Assembly: GCA_000421045.1 (NCBI GenBank)
Contig: ATWC01000002.1
Span: 124,001 to 188,000 of the forward strand
Reading direction: 5' to 3'
DNA from: Lachnospiraceae bacterium NK4A179
Lineage (GTDB): Bacteria; Bacillota; Clostridia; Lachnospirales; Lachnospiraceae
Length of the DNA stretch: 64,000 bases
Each line of letters begins with the position of its first letter. Positions within the stretch are counted from its first letter, which is position 1. The translations under genes were made by a program, and so were the position numbers. The notes under the pieces are model-generated. The model was not told where the DNA came from, searched no databases, and was given only the letters and a program-made list of their open reading frames with translations. This document shows positions 16,569 to 25,223 of this stretch, one piece after another.

Positions 16569-17804
16569 TTAATCTTTCTCTTCTCCGGTCTCAAGATTTT
16601 TTATCTTCTTTGAAAACAGAGACATCAGCGAAGTGATAATGAGCATCACTCCCGCGATCGATATTACAAATGCCGATCCCCTGCCAACAGAAATATTCAT
16701 GATATACGCTGACCTGTCAGCAAATACACCCGATAAGGCATATGCCGGAATATAACCTAACTGTGATAAAAATCCAATGAAGCCCCAAACTCTGCCCTGA
16801 AGCGCATCCGGGATATTGGTTCTTGCAAGATAATCCAGAGACGAATTGGCTATAGGAAGCATGGCAAAGAACATAAAGCCAAACAGGCATATCATATATA
16901 TATTTTCTTTCAGTGAAAAACATATCATAAAAACTCCGGCCATGGCAAGCGATAAACCCAGTACCGATGCATGACTTTTCTTTATCCCTATTACGCCTAT
17001 GATAAGAGCCGTAACCAGCATTCCCAATGCGCATACAGTCTCGGCAAATCCCAGAGTTTTAGAATCGGCAAAGGAAAGGATCATGGGTTCACACAATACC
17101 TGGATCACACCTAGAAATATCGACATACAGGAAGAAATGATGATCAGCTGCAGCACACCTTTCCGCGTATATACTGCTCTCCAGCCTTCCTTAAGACTCT
17201 CCATAAATCCCGGTCTTTTATCACCTCTGCTATCAGATAGTCCACGTTTTACAACAGCTGTAGCGATGATAGTCACGAAAAAAGTACAGATGTCTATCAC
17301 AAGAAGCAATTTGATCTCATATGCAGCCAACAGAAGTCCTGCTATCACCGGAGATATCAGATATCTTGCACTCCCGGCAAGCGAAACCAGGCCACTAGCC
17401 TTTGTGAATTCCTCTTTTGTCAAAAGATCCGTTATCGTAGATCTGTAGGACGGTTCCAAAAGAGATGAAAAAACAGAACTTACAAATACCCCCAGGCATA
17501 TCTGCCAGACTGCACATTCTCCGTTCATCATGCATATCAGTATATAAAGAACACCGATCGCAGACAGTCCGTCACCTGTCATCATAAGGATCCTTCTGTC
17601 AAACATATCAGCAAGGACCCCTGCCGGAACAGAAAGAATAAGTGTAGGGATAAATCCCAGAAGTGTAACGATAGCCATTGTTGCAGCGCTTCCTGTTTTT
17701 TGAAAAACATAGACTCCAAGTCCAAAAGCTGTAAGTCCTCCCCCGATCTGTGAGATGAGATTTCCGATCCATAAGATCAGGAACTTTGAATAACCTTTCT
17801 TCAT
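16569..17804 (-). CDS. MFS transporter (MFS_3 / enterobactin-exporter-like)
   Basis: A 411-residue protein with about 12 membrane helices. The family loop between helices 2 and 3 is visible as GVLADMFDRRILM, and its half-repeat around ARTNIPDALQGRVWG resembles MFS_3 exporters (macrolide or siderophore efflux). The ribosome site AAGGAGGT is near perfect, 10 bases before the ATG. Repeats resembling TetR-type operators lie upstream, so drug-inducible repression is plausible, though no TetR gene is near. The substrate cannot be read from sequence. Confidence 0.85.
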   Translation of the reverse strand: MKKGYSKFLILWIGNLISQIGGGLTAFGLGVYVFQKTGSAATMAIVTLLGFIPTLILSVPAGVLADMFDRRILMMTGDGLSAIGVLYILICMMNGECAVWQICLGVFVSSVFSSLLEPSYRSTITDLLTKEEFTKASGLVSLAGSARYLISPVIAGLLLAAYEIKLLLVIDICTFFVTIIATAVVKRGLSDSRGDKRPGFMESLKEGWRAVYTRKGVLQLIIISSCMSIFLGVIQVLCEPMILSFADSKTLGFAETVCALGMLVTALIIGVIGIKKSHASVLGLSLAMAGVFMICFSLKENIYMICLFGFMFFAMLPIANSSLDYLARTNIPDALQGRVWGFIGFLSQLGYIPAYALSGVFADRSAYIMNISVGRGSAFVISIAGVMLIITSLMSLFSKKIKNLETGEEKD

Positions 17805-17876
17805 ATCGATCTGACCTCCTTACTTTAGTCTGCAAAATCAAACATTTTCTTAATTTTTAGATACCAGAACTTTATC

Positions 17877-17979
17877 GACCGACTATCTGTCTATAAACTT
17901 ATAAAATTAAATGGAACCCGTAACAGTTCCATTTTCTGCTTCTTTTGATCCGCTCATCACCTTCGACAGTCTGTCGGTC
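17877..17979. repeat. Two inverted copies of GACCGACnnnCTGTC upstream of the MFS gene
   Basis: One copy is at 17877-17891 on the + strand, the other at 17965-17979 on the - strand. The second also contains a perfect CGACAG-T-CTGTCG palindrome (17964-17976). The GACCGAC half-site resembles those bound by TetR/QacR-type repressors. They bracket a hairpin at 17909-17934. Confidence 0.45.
17909..17934 (-). terminator. Probable terminator of the kinase-NfeD-FloA-LytTR operon
   Basis: AAATGGAAC / GTTCCATTT, a 9-bp stem with an 8-base loop about 95 bases after the LytTR gene. On the minus strand it is followed by AATTTTAT, a moderate T-rich tail. Confidence 0.55.
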
Positions 17980-18029
17980 TGTTGTAATGATATCACTTCC
18001 GTAATTTCACAGTCAAGTGTTTAAGTGGG

Positions 18030-18764
18030 TTAAATCACAAGCTTTTGTTTCATTTCATTATATTTCTCAGTAGTCATAAGCGCTGTCTCATCCGTATCCC
18101 TGAGGGTTACCGTATAAGTCCATCTGCCATAGATCTCAAGCTTTTTGACTGCCTCTAACCTGATGATATAAGACTTATGACAGCGCATGAATTTATCCTG
18201 ATCCAGCTTTTCCTGTATTGAAGAAAGAGATGCTGATGTAAGAAAAGTCTCATCCTTAGTAACGATCCTGCACATGCCGTCAGTACGCTCTATCATCAAA
18301 ATATCCTCTGTATCAATAAGATTGATTTCTTCTTTCCCGCGTATTACCAGCTTCTCACAAGACGCTGCGGTTTTAGTCTCCTCCACTGCGGCATTTTTTT
18401 CCGGCATCATACTCTTTATTCTGTCAAGCGTCTTCCCGATCCTCTCAAGATCAAACGGTTTTACGAGATAGTCAAATGCATAGATTTCAAAGGCATTTGC
18501 CATATACTCGCTATGAGCTGTTGCAAAAACTATCTTAACCTTTGGATCCAGCTCAGTAATAGCTTTTGCACATTCAAGACCGCTTTCTCCCGAAAGATCT
18601 ATATCCATAAAGACAACATCAGGGCGAAGCTTTATAAAGTCACTGATAGCTGCAGCAAAGTTTCCGCTCAAGGATACTACTTCACAGTCTGAAGTCTTTT
18701 CGATCATTTTCTTCAAAATGATCCTTATCTGTTCATCATCTTCAACTATCATTATCTTTATCAT
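18030..18764 (-). CDS. LytTR-family response regulator
   Basis: A 244-residue regulator. The receiver domain (1-120) has VEDDEQ, phosphoacceptor Asp54 in VVFMDIDLSG and Lys in YLVKPF. After a variable linker comes a LytTR DNA-binding domain (about 145-242) with FMRCHKSYIIRL. LytTR regulators control cell-surface, peptide-signalling and virulence genes, and bind direct repeats. It is the last gene of the operon whose first gene is the Spo0B-like kinase, its likely partner. Between them lie NfeD and FloA, so membrane microdomain genes are co-transcribed with a signalling pair. Confidence 0.92.
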   Translation of the reverse strand: MIKIMIVEDDEQIRIILKKMIEKTSDCEVVSLSGNFAAAISDFIKLRPDVVFMDIDLSGESGLECAKAITELDPKVKIVFATAHSEYMANAFEIYAFDYLVKPFDLERIGKTLDRIKSMMPEKNAAVEETKTAASCEKLVIRGKEEINLIDTEDILMIERTDGMCRIVTKDETFLTSASLSSIQEKLDQDKFMRCHKSYIIRLEAVKKLEIYGRWTYTVTLRDTDETALMTTEKYNEMKQKLVI

Positions 18765-18793
18765 GGCTTCGCCCCTTCACAGCTGTTTAGATC

Positions 18794-19759
18794 TTAGTTC
18801 TTATCCTTTTTTGCCTCAACATATTCTGAGATACTGTTGCCGATATCATTCTTCATTTTTGTATCAGCCTGAACATTTTTAAGATTGTAATAATCCAGCA
18901 CTCCGATACTTCCCGATCTTAATGCTTCTGCCATAGCCTTCGGGATCTCTGCCTCAGCCTTTACAACTTCGGCTTTCATCTCCTGCTCAAGTGCTACCGC
19001 CATGGCTCTTCTCTCCTCAGCCTTAGCCTGAGCGATCTTGGTGTTTGCTTCTGCCTGAAGGCTCTGAAGATTTGCTCCTATATTTCTGCCGATATCGATA
19101 TCTGCAATATCAATGGACATTATTTCATAAGCAGTACCGGAATCAAGACCCTTTTCAAGAACAACCTTGGATATTTCATCAGGATTCTCAAGAACGCTGC
19201 TATGGGTTGTAGCCGAACCTACAGTTGTTACGATACCCTCACCTACTCTCGCAAGAACCGTAGCTTCTCCGGCACCGCCGATAAGTCTGTCTATATTGGT
19301 CCTTACTGTTACACGTGCCTTAACAAGCAGCTCTATTCCGTCCTTTGCCACTGCAGCGATCTGAGGCGTCTCAATAACCTTGGGAGTAACACTCATGGTT
19401 ACTGCTTCAAAAACATCACGTCCTGCAAGATCAATGGCTGATGCCTGCTCAAAAGAAAGATCCATACTTGCTCTCTCGGCCGCTATAAGAGCATTTACAA
19501 CACTGTCTACATTACCACCGGCCAGATAATGCGCCTCAAGCTGATTGGTTGTAACCTTTATTCCGGCCTTTGTTGCCTTAATAAGAGGACTTACGATCTT
19601 TACAGGCTTTACTCTTCTGAGTTTCATTCCTACCAGAGAAAAGATACTTATCCTAACTCCGCTGGCTACCGCAGATATCCACATTCCAATCGGGATCACC
19701 GTAACAAACACAATTGCCAGAATGATAATAAGTACTGCTACTATAATAGTTGTCTTCAT
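18794..19759 (-). CDS. floA: Flotillin-like membrane scaffold protein FloA
   Basis: A 321-residue SPFH-type protein of the FloA (YqfA) family, which organises ordered membrane regions and affects kinase signalling and wall enzymes in Bacillus. An N-terminal membrane hairpin (about 5-25) is followed by the conserved GMKLRRV and the PHB-like core (about 40-230). A coiled, Ala/Glu-rich region has repeated AEA/KAEAE motifs (about 230-275), and a polar tail follows. The length is near that of Bacillus FloA. The start ATG overlaps the NfeD stop by 4 bases (ATGA) and has GGAGG 7 bases ahead, implying coupled translation with its usual partner. Confidence 0.93.
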   Translation of the reverse strand: MKTTIIVAVLIIILAIVFVTVIPIGMWISAVASGVRISIFSLVGMKLRRVKPVKIVSPLIKATKAGIKVTTNQLEAHYLAGGNVDSVVNALIAAERASMDLSFEQASAIDLAGRDVFEAVTMSVTPKVIETPQIAAVAKDGIELLVKARVTVRTNIDRLIGGAGEATVLARVGEGIVTTVGSATTHSSVLENPDEISKVVLEKGLDSGTAYEIMSIDIADIDIGRNIGANLQSLQAEANTKIAQAKAEERRAMAVALEQEMKAEVVKAEAEIPKAMAEALRSGSIGVLDYYNLKNVQADTKMKNDIGNSISEYVEAKKDKN

Positions 19760-20241
19760 TTTGTTCCCTCCTCCACAATTATCCTGTTGTCTTTTACTTC
19801 TGTTATTACAAGAACAGAATCCTTTTTTATGTAATAATTTGCAGACATTACATCAAACTTAACGCCATCAAATTCTCCCTTTCCGGCCGGCTTCAGATCG
19901 CTTATTGCTACGCCCTTTTTCCCGATCAGATATTCCATATCCTTCTCTTCGATAAACAGGTCTTTCCCTTGGAGATCTTCATCAAGTTTGATCGGTGACT
20001 TTATCTTCTTTGAACTGAATATCACTATGCTTATCACAAGCAACACCGCGATCACAACAATGGCTATTATGCCAACTACAACTCTTTCCTGAACATTCCT
20101 GCCGGTTAAAAATATGCCGGCAGCGGTAAAAACGGTACCTGCTATCCCGGGAAATCCAAAGCCGGGCAGATAGAACTCAACACCTATCAGAAGTATTCCT
20201 ATTATAAGGACTACTACTCCCAATATCTGAACTGCACCCAT
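19756..20241 (-). CDS. NfeD-family membrane protein, FloA partner
   Basis: A 161-residue protein. Three or four hydrophobic helices fill the first 85 residues, including [11 protein letters not shown], a motif typical of NfeD proteins. A small OB-fold domain follows (about 95-161: [21 protein letters not shown]). NfeD proteins pair with SPFH proteins at membrane microdomains; some long forms are proteases, but this short form lacks the protease domain. The ATG at 20241 is chosen over the one at 20247 because GGAGG ends directly at the latter, leaving no spacing. Confidence 0.9.
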   Translation of the reverse strand: MGAVQILGVVVLIIGILLIGVEFYLPGFGFPGIAGTVFTAAGIFLTGRNVQERVVVGIIAIVVIAVLLVISIVIFSSKKIKSPIKLDEDLQGKDLFIEEKDMEYLIGKKGVAISDLKPAGKGEFDGVKFDVMSANYYIKKDSVLVITEVKDNRIIVEEGTK

Positions 20242-20287
20242 AATCATCCTCCTTTTACAAAGCTTACTTTACAGACTATACTCATGA

Positions 20288-21025
20288 TCATTCTCCTTTT
20301 TCAAAGCTTATCGTGAAGACTGTTTCCTCATCATCTGATGAAAGCTCAATATCTCCACCGTTCTTACTTAAAATCTCGGATACGATTGCAAGCCCCATTC
20401 CATGGCCTTCTTCTTTCTTAGTGGAAAAACCTTTCTTGAAAATGTTCTCTCTGTAATCCTCTGGGATCTTTGGGCCATTGTCCTCCACACCGAAAATGTA
20501 TCTCTCAGGTGTTTCCGTGATGTTTACTCTGATCTTCTTATTATCTCCGGAGAAGTCTTCAAGTGCTCTTATCGCATTGTCTATCAGATTGGAGAGAACC
20601 TTGCACAGCTCCCAGTCTTCTATACAAAGCTTTTTGAGATCAGACTTAACATCGATCAAAAACTCGATATCCTGTGATTCTGCTTCTGCCATCTTGGCTG
20701 CCAGGAGTGCATTTATCGCAGGCTTTGACGTCTTTACAGCTTTTCCTGTTTTAAGCAGCTCCTTGTAGACTTTCCTGAGGTATGAATTCATTTCATCATA
20801 TTCCTCAAGCTCCATGAGACCATAAATGATCTGCAGATGGTTTAAATAGTCGTGCCTGTCCATTCTGAGCTTGTCATTTAGCTGACACAGGTTGTCCAGG
20901 CTTTCGATAAGGACATTGTTTCTCGTTATCAGCTTCTTGTAGTTCCTTACCAGAATGGCAATACAACAGATCAGTATCACAACCAATATGACCCAAAAGA
21001 TTAGATTTATATATGTATCTCCCAC
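20288..21025 (-). CDS. Membrane sensor kinase, Spo0B/AgrC-like
   Basis: A kinase of about 245 residues. One membrane helix (about 8-28) is followed by a coiled helix and the phosphorylated His58 in MDRHDYLNHLQ, typical of the Spo0B-type (citrate-sensor and AgrC-like) class. The GHKL ATPase domain has LIDNAIRALEDF (N box), EDNGP (G1) and HGMGLAI (G2). There is no extracellular sensor domain. I prefer the GTG at 21025, with GGAGG 5 bases before it. A -10-like TATAGT (21094-21099) would put the transcript start about 60 bases upstream. An ATG at 21076 would add 17 residues but has no ribosome site. It heads the operon with NfeD, FloA and the LytTR regulator, the probable partner. Confidence 0.85.
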   Translation of the reverse strand: MGDTYINLIFWVILVVILICCIAILVRNYKKLITRNNVLIESLDNLCQLNDKLRMDRHDYLNHLQIIYGLMELEEYDEMNSYLRKVYKELLKTGKAVKTSKPAINALLAAKMAEAESQDIEFLIDVKSDLKKLCIEDWELCKVLSNLIDNAIRALEDFSGDNKKIRVNITETPERYIFGVEDNGPKIPEDYRENIFKKGFSTKKEEGHGMGLAIVSEILSKNGGDIELSSDDEETVFTISFEKGE

Positions 21026-21152
21026 AATCGCCTCCGTTTTTCTATATTCCCATAATAGCATTGCTATGTCTTTCATCAATGCTAATCTTCTATACTATAC
21101 AAAAATCGGTCTGAAATGACATTTATGCATAAAGAATTCTTTTAATCGAAAA

Positions 21153-21177
21153 ACCGGAAGCCACATGTGCTTCCGGT
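21153..21177 (-). terminator. Terminator after the 177-residue hypothetical gene
   Basis: ACCGGAAGC / GCTTCCGGT stem (21153-21161 with 21169-21177) with a 7-base loop. On the minus strand it is followed by TTTTTCG. It ends the transcript of the gene at 21258-21791 and insulates the kinase operon promoter. Confidence 0.8.
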
Positions 21178-21257
21178 AAATGAAATTCTTCTTTTCCGTA
21201 AATGATGAATAAATGTCATCTTCTTATGCAGATGTCCGGTTGTCAAAATCCATAGTT

Positions 21258-21791
21258 TTAGCTCTTGATCACGCCTATGTCACTCCATACATGAGCCTCA
21301 ACGTATCGTTCAGGGCCATATTTGCCGTCCGGATTCCATTCCTGAGGAAGTCCGTACTTTTTTATTATTTCAAGTATCTCATCATATGTGTATAGCTTTT
21401 TTCTATATTCTTTTCCGTCATTAACCCGATCGCTGAATGTTGGATGTGAATCTCCATAGGTAAAAGAAACTGTGCTTAAATCCAGGTCGGCCGTATCTAT
21501 CACTACATGATCGCAGTCCTCGAACCAGCTCTGTAACCACAGACATTCTCCCACCACCAGATAATGTGGTGCTTCTCTTTCGATCTTTCCGCCCTTTTTC
21601 AAAAACTCGTTTCTTAATATTTCTTCAAAACGTCTCCTGTCAGCGATATAGCTCTCTTGTCTTTTTGCACACATAGTTTCAGGTTTCTCGGCTTTGATAG
21701 CTGAAAGGACTCTGTTGGCTTCTTCCACGCTAAGGTCTGACAGATTCTTAAAAGGACCGGTTTTCTTATCATAATAATGGTATAAAAGCAT
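21258..21791 (-). CDS. Conserved hypothetical protein, 177 residues
   Basis: I do not recognise a named family. The protein is soluble, with no signal or membrane helix. It opens with MLLYHYYDKKTGPFKNLSDL and has a helical, basic stretch (about 25-70). A mixed segment follows with ECLWLQSW, VVIDTADLDLSTVSFTYGDSHPTFSD and a C-terminal YVEAHVWSD. The opening phrase resembles small proteins of unknown function seen in other Clostridia, from memory. It sits 47 bases downstream of the adenosine-deaminase-like gene on the same strand and is followed by a strong terminator, so the two may form one transcript. Confidence 0.65.
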   Translation of the reverse strand: MLLYHYYDKKTGPFKNLSDLSVEEANRVLSAIKAEKPETMCAKRQESYIADRRRFEEILRNEFLKKGGKIEREAPHYLVVGECLWLQSWFEDCDHVVIDTADLDLSTVSFTYGDSHPTFSDRVNDGKEYRKKLYTYDEILEIIKKYGLPQEWNPDGKYGPERYVEAHVWSDIGVIKS

Positions 21792-21838
21792 TATAAGCCT
21801 CTTTTATTGCATTCTTCATAAGTCAAAGTGCTATATTT

Positions 21839-22780
21839 CTATATTCTTGAGTTTAGCCCATTTTCACGGATATCGTTTAGCTGCTCAGCGCTCAATACAC
21901 CTGCACGGTATAGCAAAATGTATTCATTCTCTATAGTGCTGCCAAATAAAAGCAGATCATCGGTATTTATCGTAACTTTTACTCCGCTCTCATACAGGAT
22001 TCTTATTGGATGATACTTATAATCCGCAACATATCGAAGTTTCACATTACTACTAGGGCACACATTCAGTTGAATCTGATTGTCTGCGAGGAAAGCCATA
22101 ACTTCCGGCGAAGTTGCAGCATTAATGCCATGATGTATCTCTTGCAGCCCAAGTATTTCAACCGCCTTTTTCACATCCTCTGCAGATCCTGTTTCTCCAA
22201 CATGCATCCTTTTTAACAGATGGTATTTCTCCGCTTTCCTGTATAGTGGCAAAAAAGTTTCAAAAGGCTGTATATTCTCTCCGCCACATACATCGATAGA
22301 CTTGAAAAAACCGCTTGAAAAATAATCATCCATTTTGTCCGATTCCTGAGCAATATCACAACATGAAAGATATGTCAGTTCCGGCTCAAATACTATATCC
22401 GGACAATATCTGTTGTGGTACTCATTTATAGTCCTTACAAAAACATCCATGCCTCCAACAAGATCAATTACAGAAACATCAAAGTTCATTGAAAGTCTTT
22501 TGATATTGTTTCTCTTAGCCTCAGCAAATGCACCTTCCCACCTGATCAGAAGACCTTCAGCTCCTCTACAATATGGCTTAATAGTTTCAGTAAACCATTG
22601 TTGCATCCCCTCCAGACCATCAAAACTTGCAGGCTGGTTCGGAATGTTTACCTTTAATTTCTCTTTAAGCCATTCTATTGTGCATCCTTTGCCGGAATGG
22701 TTATGCAGATCACTCTTGGGTACCAAAAGCAATTTGGAAACATCATTTTCTACAAGGCCTTCACAGAACAAGTTTTTCAT
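21839..22780 (-). CDS. Adenosine-deaminase-like metallohydrolase
   Basis: A 313-residue enzyme of the adenosine/AMP deaminase superfamily. The metal-binding HxH is in DLHNHSGKG (His26, His28). The third His and catalytic Glu are in MHVGETGS, the next His in IHHGINAA, and the Asp pair in INTDDLLLFGS, followed by the usual ENEY. All ligands for a zinc-dependent deaminase are therefore present, but substrate loops are diverged. The substrate could be adenosine, adenine or a modified nucleoside. The ATG at 22780 (GGGAG upstream) is preferred to a start 19 codons earlier, which lacks a ribosome site. Confidence 0.82.
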   Translation of the reverse strand: MKNLFCEGLVENDVSKLLLVPKSDLHNHSGKGCTIEWLKEKLKVNIPNQPASFDGLEGMQQWFTETIKPYCRGAEGLLIRWEGAFAEAKRNNIKRLSMNFDVSVIDLVGGMDVFVRTINEYHNRYCPDIVFEPELTYLSCCDIAQESDKMDDYFSSGFFKSIDVCGGENIQPFETFLPLYRKAEKYHLLKRMHVGETGSAEDVKKAVEILGLQEIHHGINAATSPEVMAFLADNQIQLNVCPSSNVKLRYVADYKYHPIRILYESGVKVTINTDDLLLFGSTIENEYILLYRAGVLSAEQLNDIRENGLNSRI

Positions 22781-22859
22781 ACGCACTCCCATCAAAATTA
22801 TAATCAACATTATATCTTTGATGGTGACAATAAGCAAAAATGCCCCCTAACCCCATCTC

Positions 22860-23100
22860 TCATTTAATGTATCGAATTAAAAAATCAGTAATCCCTATTA
22901 TAGTGAAGCCATTTTCATCCATGTTTTCCTTAATTAGTTTATTTACAACGAGTATCTTTTGTACTTGATCATTCAGCTTATAATAAGGGCGTATTTCTCT
23001 TTCGTGTGTATCCGCATTAGAAATATCGGCCGTAACCTGGATATAAAGAGATTTCAGACCTTTAATCGCATAGAAATCAACTTCATTATTCTTTCTTATG
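22860..23100 (-). pseudogene. 3' remnant of a DUF4143/AAA-type ATPase gene
   Basis: The minus strand reads NNEVDFYAIKG, SLYIQVTADI and a C-terminus with NGFTIIGITDF, ending at TGA 22860-22862. This is the usual tail of AAA ATPases with a DUF4143 (restriction-nuclease-like) domain, whose VDF..IKG residues belong to the nuclease-like core. About 80 residues remain. Upstream the frame is broken: a neighbouring frame continues as VEFYNFVDYYNMVNP then stops. No Walker motifs or start are found before the rpsI terminator. It is a decayed fragment, not a working gene. Confidence 0.7.
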
Positions 23101-23274
23101 GATTTACCATATTGTAATAATCAACAAAGTTGTAGAATTCTACATTTTTAGCGATTATCTCGATGCAATAAAAAAACACCCCAGGACAGTTGCCTATATT
23201 CCGCGATGCCATTCGCAGACACTTCGTGTCTTGCTCATGTCGCGCTGTCGCGCTATAAAACAAAAGGCAAAAAA

Positions 23275-23307
23275 ATGCTCCGTGAAGAGTAAACTCTTCC
23301 GGAGCAT
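23275..23307 (-). terminator. Strong terminator of the rplM-rpsI operon
   Basis: ATGCTCCG / CGGAGCAT and GAAGAG / CTCTTC stack into one long stem with a single bulged base and a 4-base loop. Seven Ts follow on the minus strand (bases 23268-23274). It lies about 40 bases past the rpsI stop. Confidence 0.93.
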
Positions 23308-23348
23308 ATATTTTGTCTTTGTTTTGTATCGCTCGTAGTTCGCGCAGA

Positions 23349-23750
23349 TTATCTCTTTGAAAACTGAGGAGCACGACGAGCTGCCTTTAAGCCGTACTTC
23401 TTTCTTTCCTTCATACGAGGATCTCTGGTAAGGTATCCAGCCTTCTTGAGAACAGGTCTGTTCTCTGCATCCTCTACGCAAAGTGCTCTTGCTATACCGT
23501 GACGGATAGCACCGGCCTGGCCTGTGTAACCGCCGCCCTTAACAGTAACGATCACATCATACTTGCCCTCAGCATCAAGTGCTACGAAAGGCTGCTTTAC
23601 GATTGCCTTTAATGTATCAAGACCGAAGTACTCGTCAAGGCTTCTCTTATTGATCGTGATCTCTCCCTTACCGGGCATAAGATATACTCTAGCGATAGAG
23701 CTCTTTCTTCTTCCGGTTCCGTAATATTTCTGAACTGATCTCTTAGCCAT
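23349..23750 (-). CDS. rpsI: 30S ribosomal protein S9
   Basis: A 133-residue protein, full length for the family. It opens with [15 protein letters not shown], the core [17 protein letters not shown] and the basic tail ending in FSKR, which reaches the P-site tRNA anticodon loop in known ribosomes. It lies 22 bases after rplM, the usual L13-S9 pair, and is followed by a strong terminator. Confidence 0.98.
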   Translation of the reverse strand: MAKRSVQKYYGTGRRKSSIARVYLMPGKGEITINKRSLDEYFGLDTLKAIVKQPFVALDAEGKYDVIVTVKGGGYTGQAGAIRHGIARALCVEDAENRPVLKKAGYLTRDPRMKERKKYGLKAARRAPQFSKR

Positions 23751-23772
23751 TTCTTATCTCCTTTTCTCCAAC

Positions 23773-24201
23773 TCAGAACTTAAGCTCTTCAGGCTTCTGA
23801 GCTGCATGCTTATGATCGGGACCTGCGTATACGAAAAGCTTCTTGCCCATTGCATCACCAAGAGGTCCGTTAGGAAGCATACCCTTTACAGCGTGCTCGA
23901 TAACATCCTCAGGCTTCTTTGCAAGCTTGTCGCGAAGTGATACGCTCTTTAAGCCGCCAACATAGTCGGAGTGTGTGTAATAGATCTTGTCATCAAGCTT
24001 CTTACCTGTAACTTTGATCTTTTCTGCGTTTACTACTATAACATAATCACCTGTATCCACGCTGGGTGTGTAGATAGGCTTGTTCTTGCCGCGGAGAACC
24101 TTTGCGATCTCACTTGCAAGACGGCCGAGAGTGCAGTCAGTTGCATCAACAACATACCACTTTCTCTCTACACTTGCGGGATTAGCTAAATAAGTCTTCA
24201 T
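23773..24201 (-). CDS. rplM: 50S ribosomal protein L13
   Basis: A 142-residue protein, the usual length, starting [20 protein letters not shown]. The core [18 protein letters not shown] and [18 protein letters not shown] are diagnostic. It binds 23S rRNA early in 50S assembly. The ATG at 24201 is set by GGAGG 8 bases upstream and by family length; the reading frame itself is open 5 codons further. It has its own promoter and a leader of about 75 bases. Confidence 0.98.
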   Translation of the reverse strand: MKTYLANPASVERKWYVVDATDCTLGRLASEIAKVLRGKNKPIYTPSVDTGDYVIVVNAEKIKVTGKKLDDKIYYTHSDYVGGLKSVSLRDKLAKKPEDVIEHAVKGMLPNGPLGDAMGKKLFVYAGPDHKHAAQKPEELKF

Positions 24202-24246
24202 TAAACTATCCTCCAAAAATAACTGCTGTTACTGTTCGGTGCAGTA

Positions 24247-24267
24247 TGCGTGATGTCCGGGCACGCA
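24247..24267 (-). promoter_or_regulatory. Hairpin in the rplM leader
   Basis: TGCGTG / CACGCA, a 6-bp stem with a 9-base loop, between the predicted transcript start (about 24278) and the rplM ribosome site. L13 autoregulates its mRNA in several bacteria, so a leader binding site is possible. I cannot match it to the Bacillus L13 leader by eye. Confidence 0.4.
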
Positions 24268-24284
24268 GACCGCCACGGAAATAT

Positions 24285-24313
24285 ATTATATTACCGGGTA
24301 AGCAAGCTGTCAA
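24285..24313 (-). promoter_or_regulatory. Consensus promoter of rplM-rpsI
   Basis: TTGACA (24308-24313), a 17-bp spacer and TATAAT (24285-24290) on the minus strand. Both hexamers match the sigma-A consensus exactly. This explains how rplM-rpsI are expressed independently of the genes upstream. Confidence 0.9.
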
Positions 24314-24368
24314 TCAGAAATTTAAAGCTTCATCTTTCATCTGTTTTTGATCTTACAAACATGCAGTA

Positions 24369-24704
24369 TCACGCTGACAGGGCTTTTGTGTATGTATTCC
24401 AGTATTCCGTAATATATTCATCAGAAACCTTTCCTTCTTTATGAAGACGCAATTGTTCTTTTTCATCTTCCAGTTCTTGTATACGCCTGATGTTTTTGGG
24501 ATCACTCTCTGTGCGGTCTATCAGTTCCAACACTTTATTAAAATAAAAATCCGAATAATCCTCCTTATCCACACCGGATTTGTAATTATCCCTTGCATCC
24601 ATGTATCTCTTAATCTCTCCGTCTATATTAGACATCTGTTCAAAAAGAGTAAGTCTGTACCACCGCTGCAGGCGTGGATCATTTGTTTTATCAGCCTTTT
24701 CCAT
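24369..24704 (-). CDS. Small hypothetical protein, 111 residues
   Basis: A highly charged, helix-rich soluble protein (MSNIDGEIKRYMDARDNYKS, then IRRIQELEDEKEQLRLH) that probably forms a short coiled coil. No family recognised. It lies 13 bases downstream of the DUF5674-like gene and so is probably co-transcribed from the promoter at 25166-25194. The pair separates truA from rplM. Two small adjacent genes can be a toxin-antitoxin pair, but nothing in the sequence specifically supports that. Confidence 0.6.
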   Translation of the reverse strand: MEKADKTNDPRLQRWYRLTLFEQMSNIDGEIKRYMDARDNYKSGVDKEDYSDFYFNKVLELIDRTESDPKNIRRIQELEDEKEQLRLHKEGKVSDEYITEYWNTYTKALSA

Positions 24705-24717
24705 TCTTCTGAATCCT

Positions 24718-25053
24718 TCACTTTATATATTCTTTAAGTATTTCCAATAATTCATCTATTACTGTCTGATCGGTGAGTTCTCTTCCCGCTCCGATCCCGA
24801 GTTCCCTGTTACGACTGATGTTCGGGTGTGCAGTCCATACAACAGATACAGGTGACTTCATAATGTTACCACCGTATATGTCATGTTCATCCGATCCGTC
24901 ATCGTACAGCTCATACTCTAGATCATTGTGCATTTCTTCATTAACCGCTACTACACGCCGTTTTCTGTCTAAACAGAACTTGATCATATTGGGGAAGTAC
25001 TGCGGATCCAGTTTCCACAGTTCTTCAAGATTGACAGGTTCTTTCAGTATCAT
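24718..25053 (-). CDS. DUF5674-like small protein
   Basis: A 111-residue soluble protein. The layout resembles DUF5674 from memory: an EPVNLEELWKL opening, then FPNMIKFCLDRKRRVVAVNEEMH with the conserved acidic/His stretch, a YDDGSDEHDIYGGNI loop, a beta strand (VSVVWTAHPNISR) and a C-terminal helix. The function of that family is unknown. The start ATG 25053 comes about 100 bases after the predicted transcript start. It leads a two-gene unit with the coiled-coil protein downstream. Confidence 0.65.
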   Translation of the reverse strand: MILKEPVNLEELWKLDPQYFPNMIKFCLDRKRRVVAVNEEMHNDLEYELYDDGSDEHDIYGGNIMKSPVSVVWTAHPNISRNRELGIGAGRELTDQTVIDELLEILKEYIK

Positions 25054-25165
25054 ATGATCCTAACCTCTCTCCTCAATTGTAGTTCATTCTCCGTCCACTT
25101 CACCCACCGTGCGTGGCCGGCATCGACAATCGTCACCTTCCATTTTTTGTGGCTCTCACATATCT

Positions 25166-25194
25166 ATTATAATACCACAGACTCCGAAACTTAA
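25166..25194 (-). promoter_or_regulatory. Promoter of the two small genes
   Basis: TTAAGT (25189-25194), a 17-bp spacer and TATAAT (25166-25171) on the minus strand, just after truA. It shows the small genes can be expressed separately from the truA cluster. Confidence 0.65.
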
Positions 25195-25223
25195 CTCGCC
25201 CCTGCCGCGTGATCTTATCCCCG

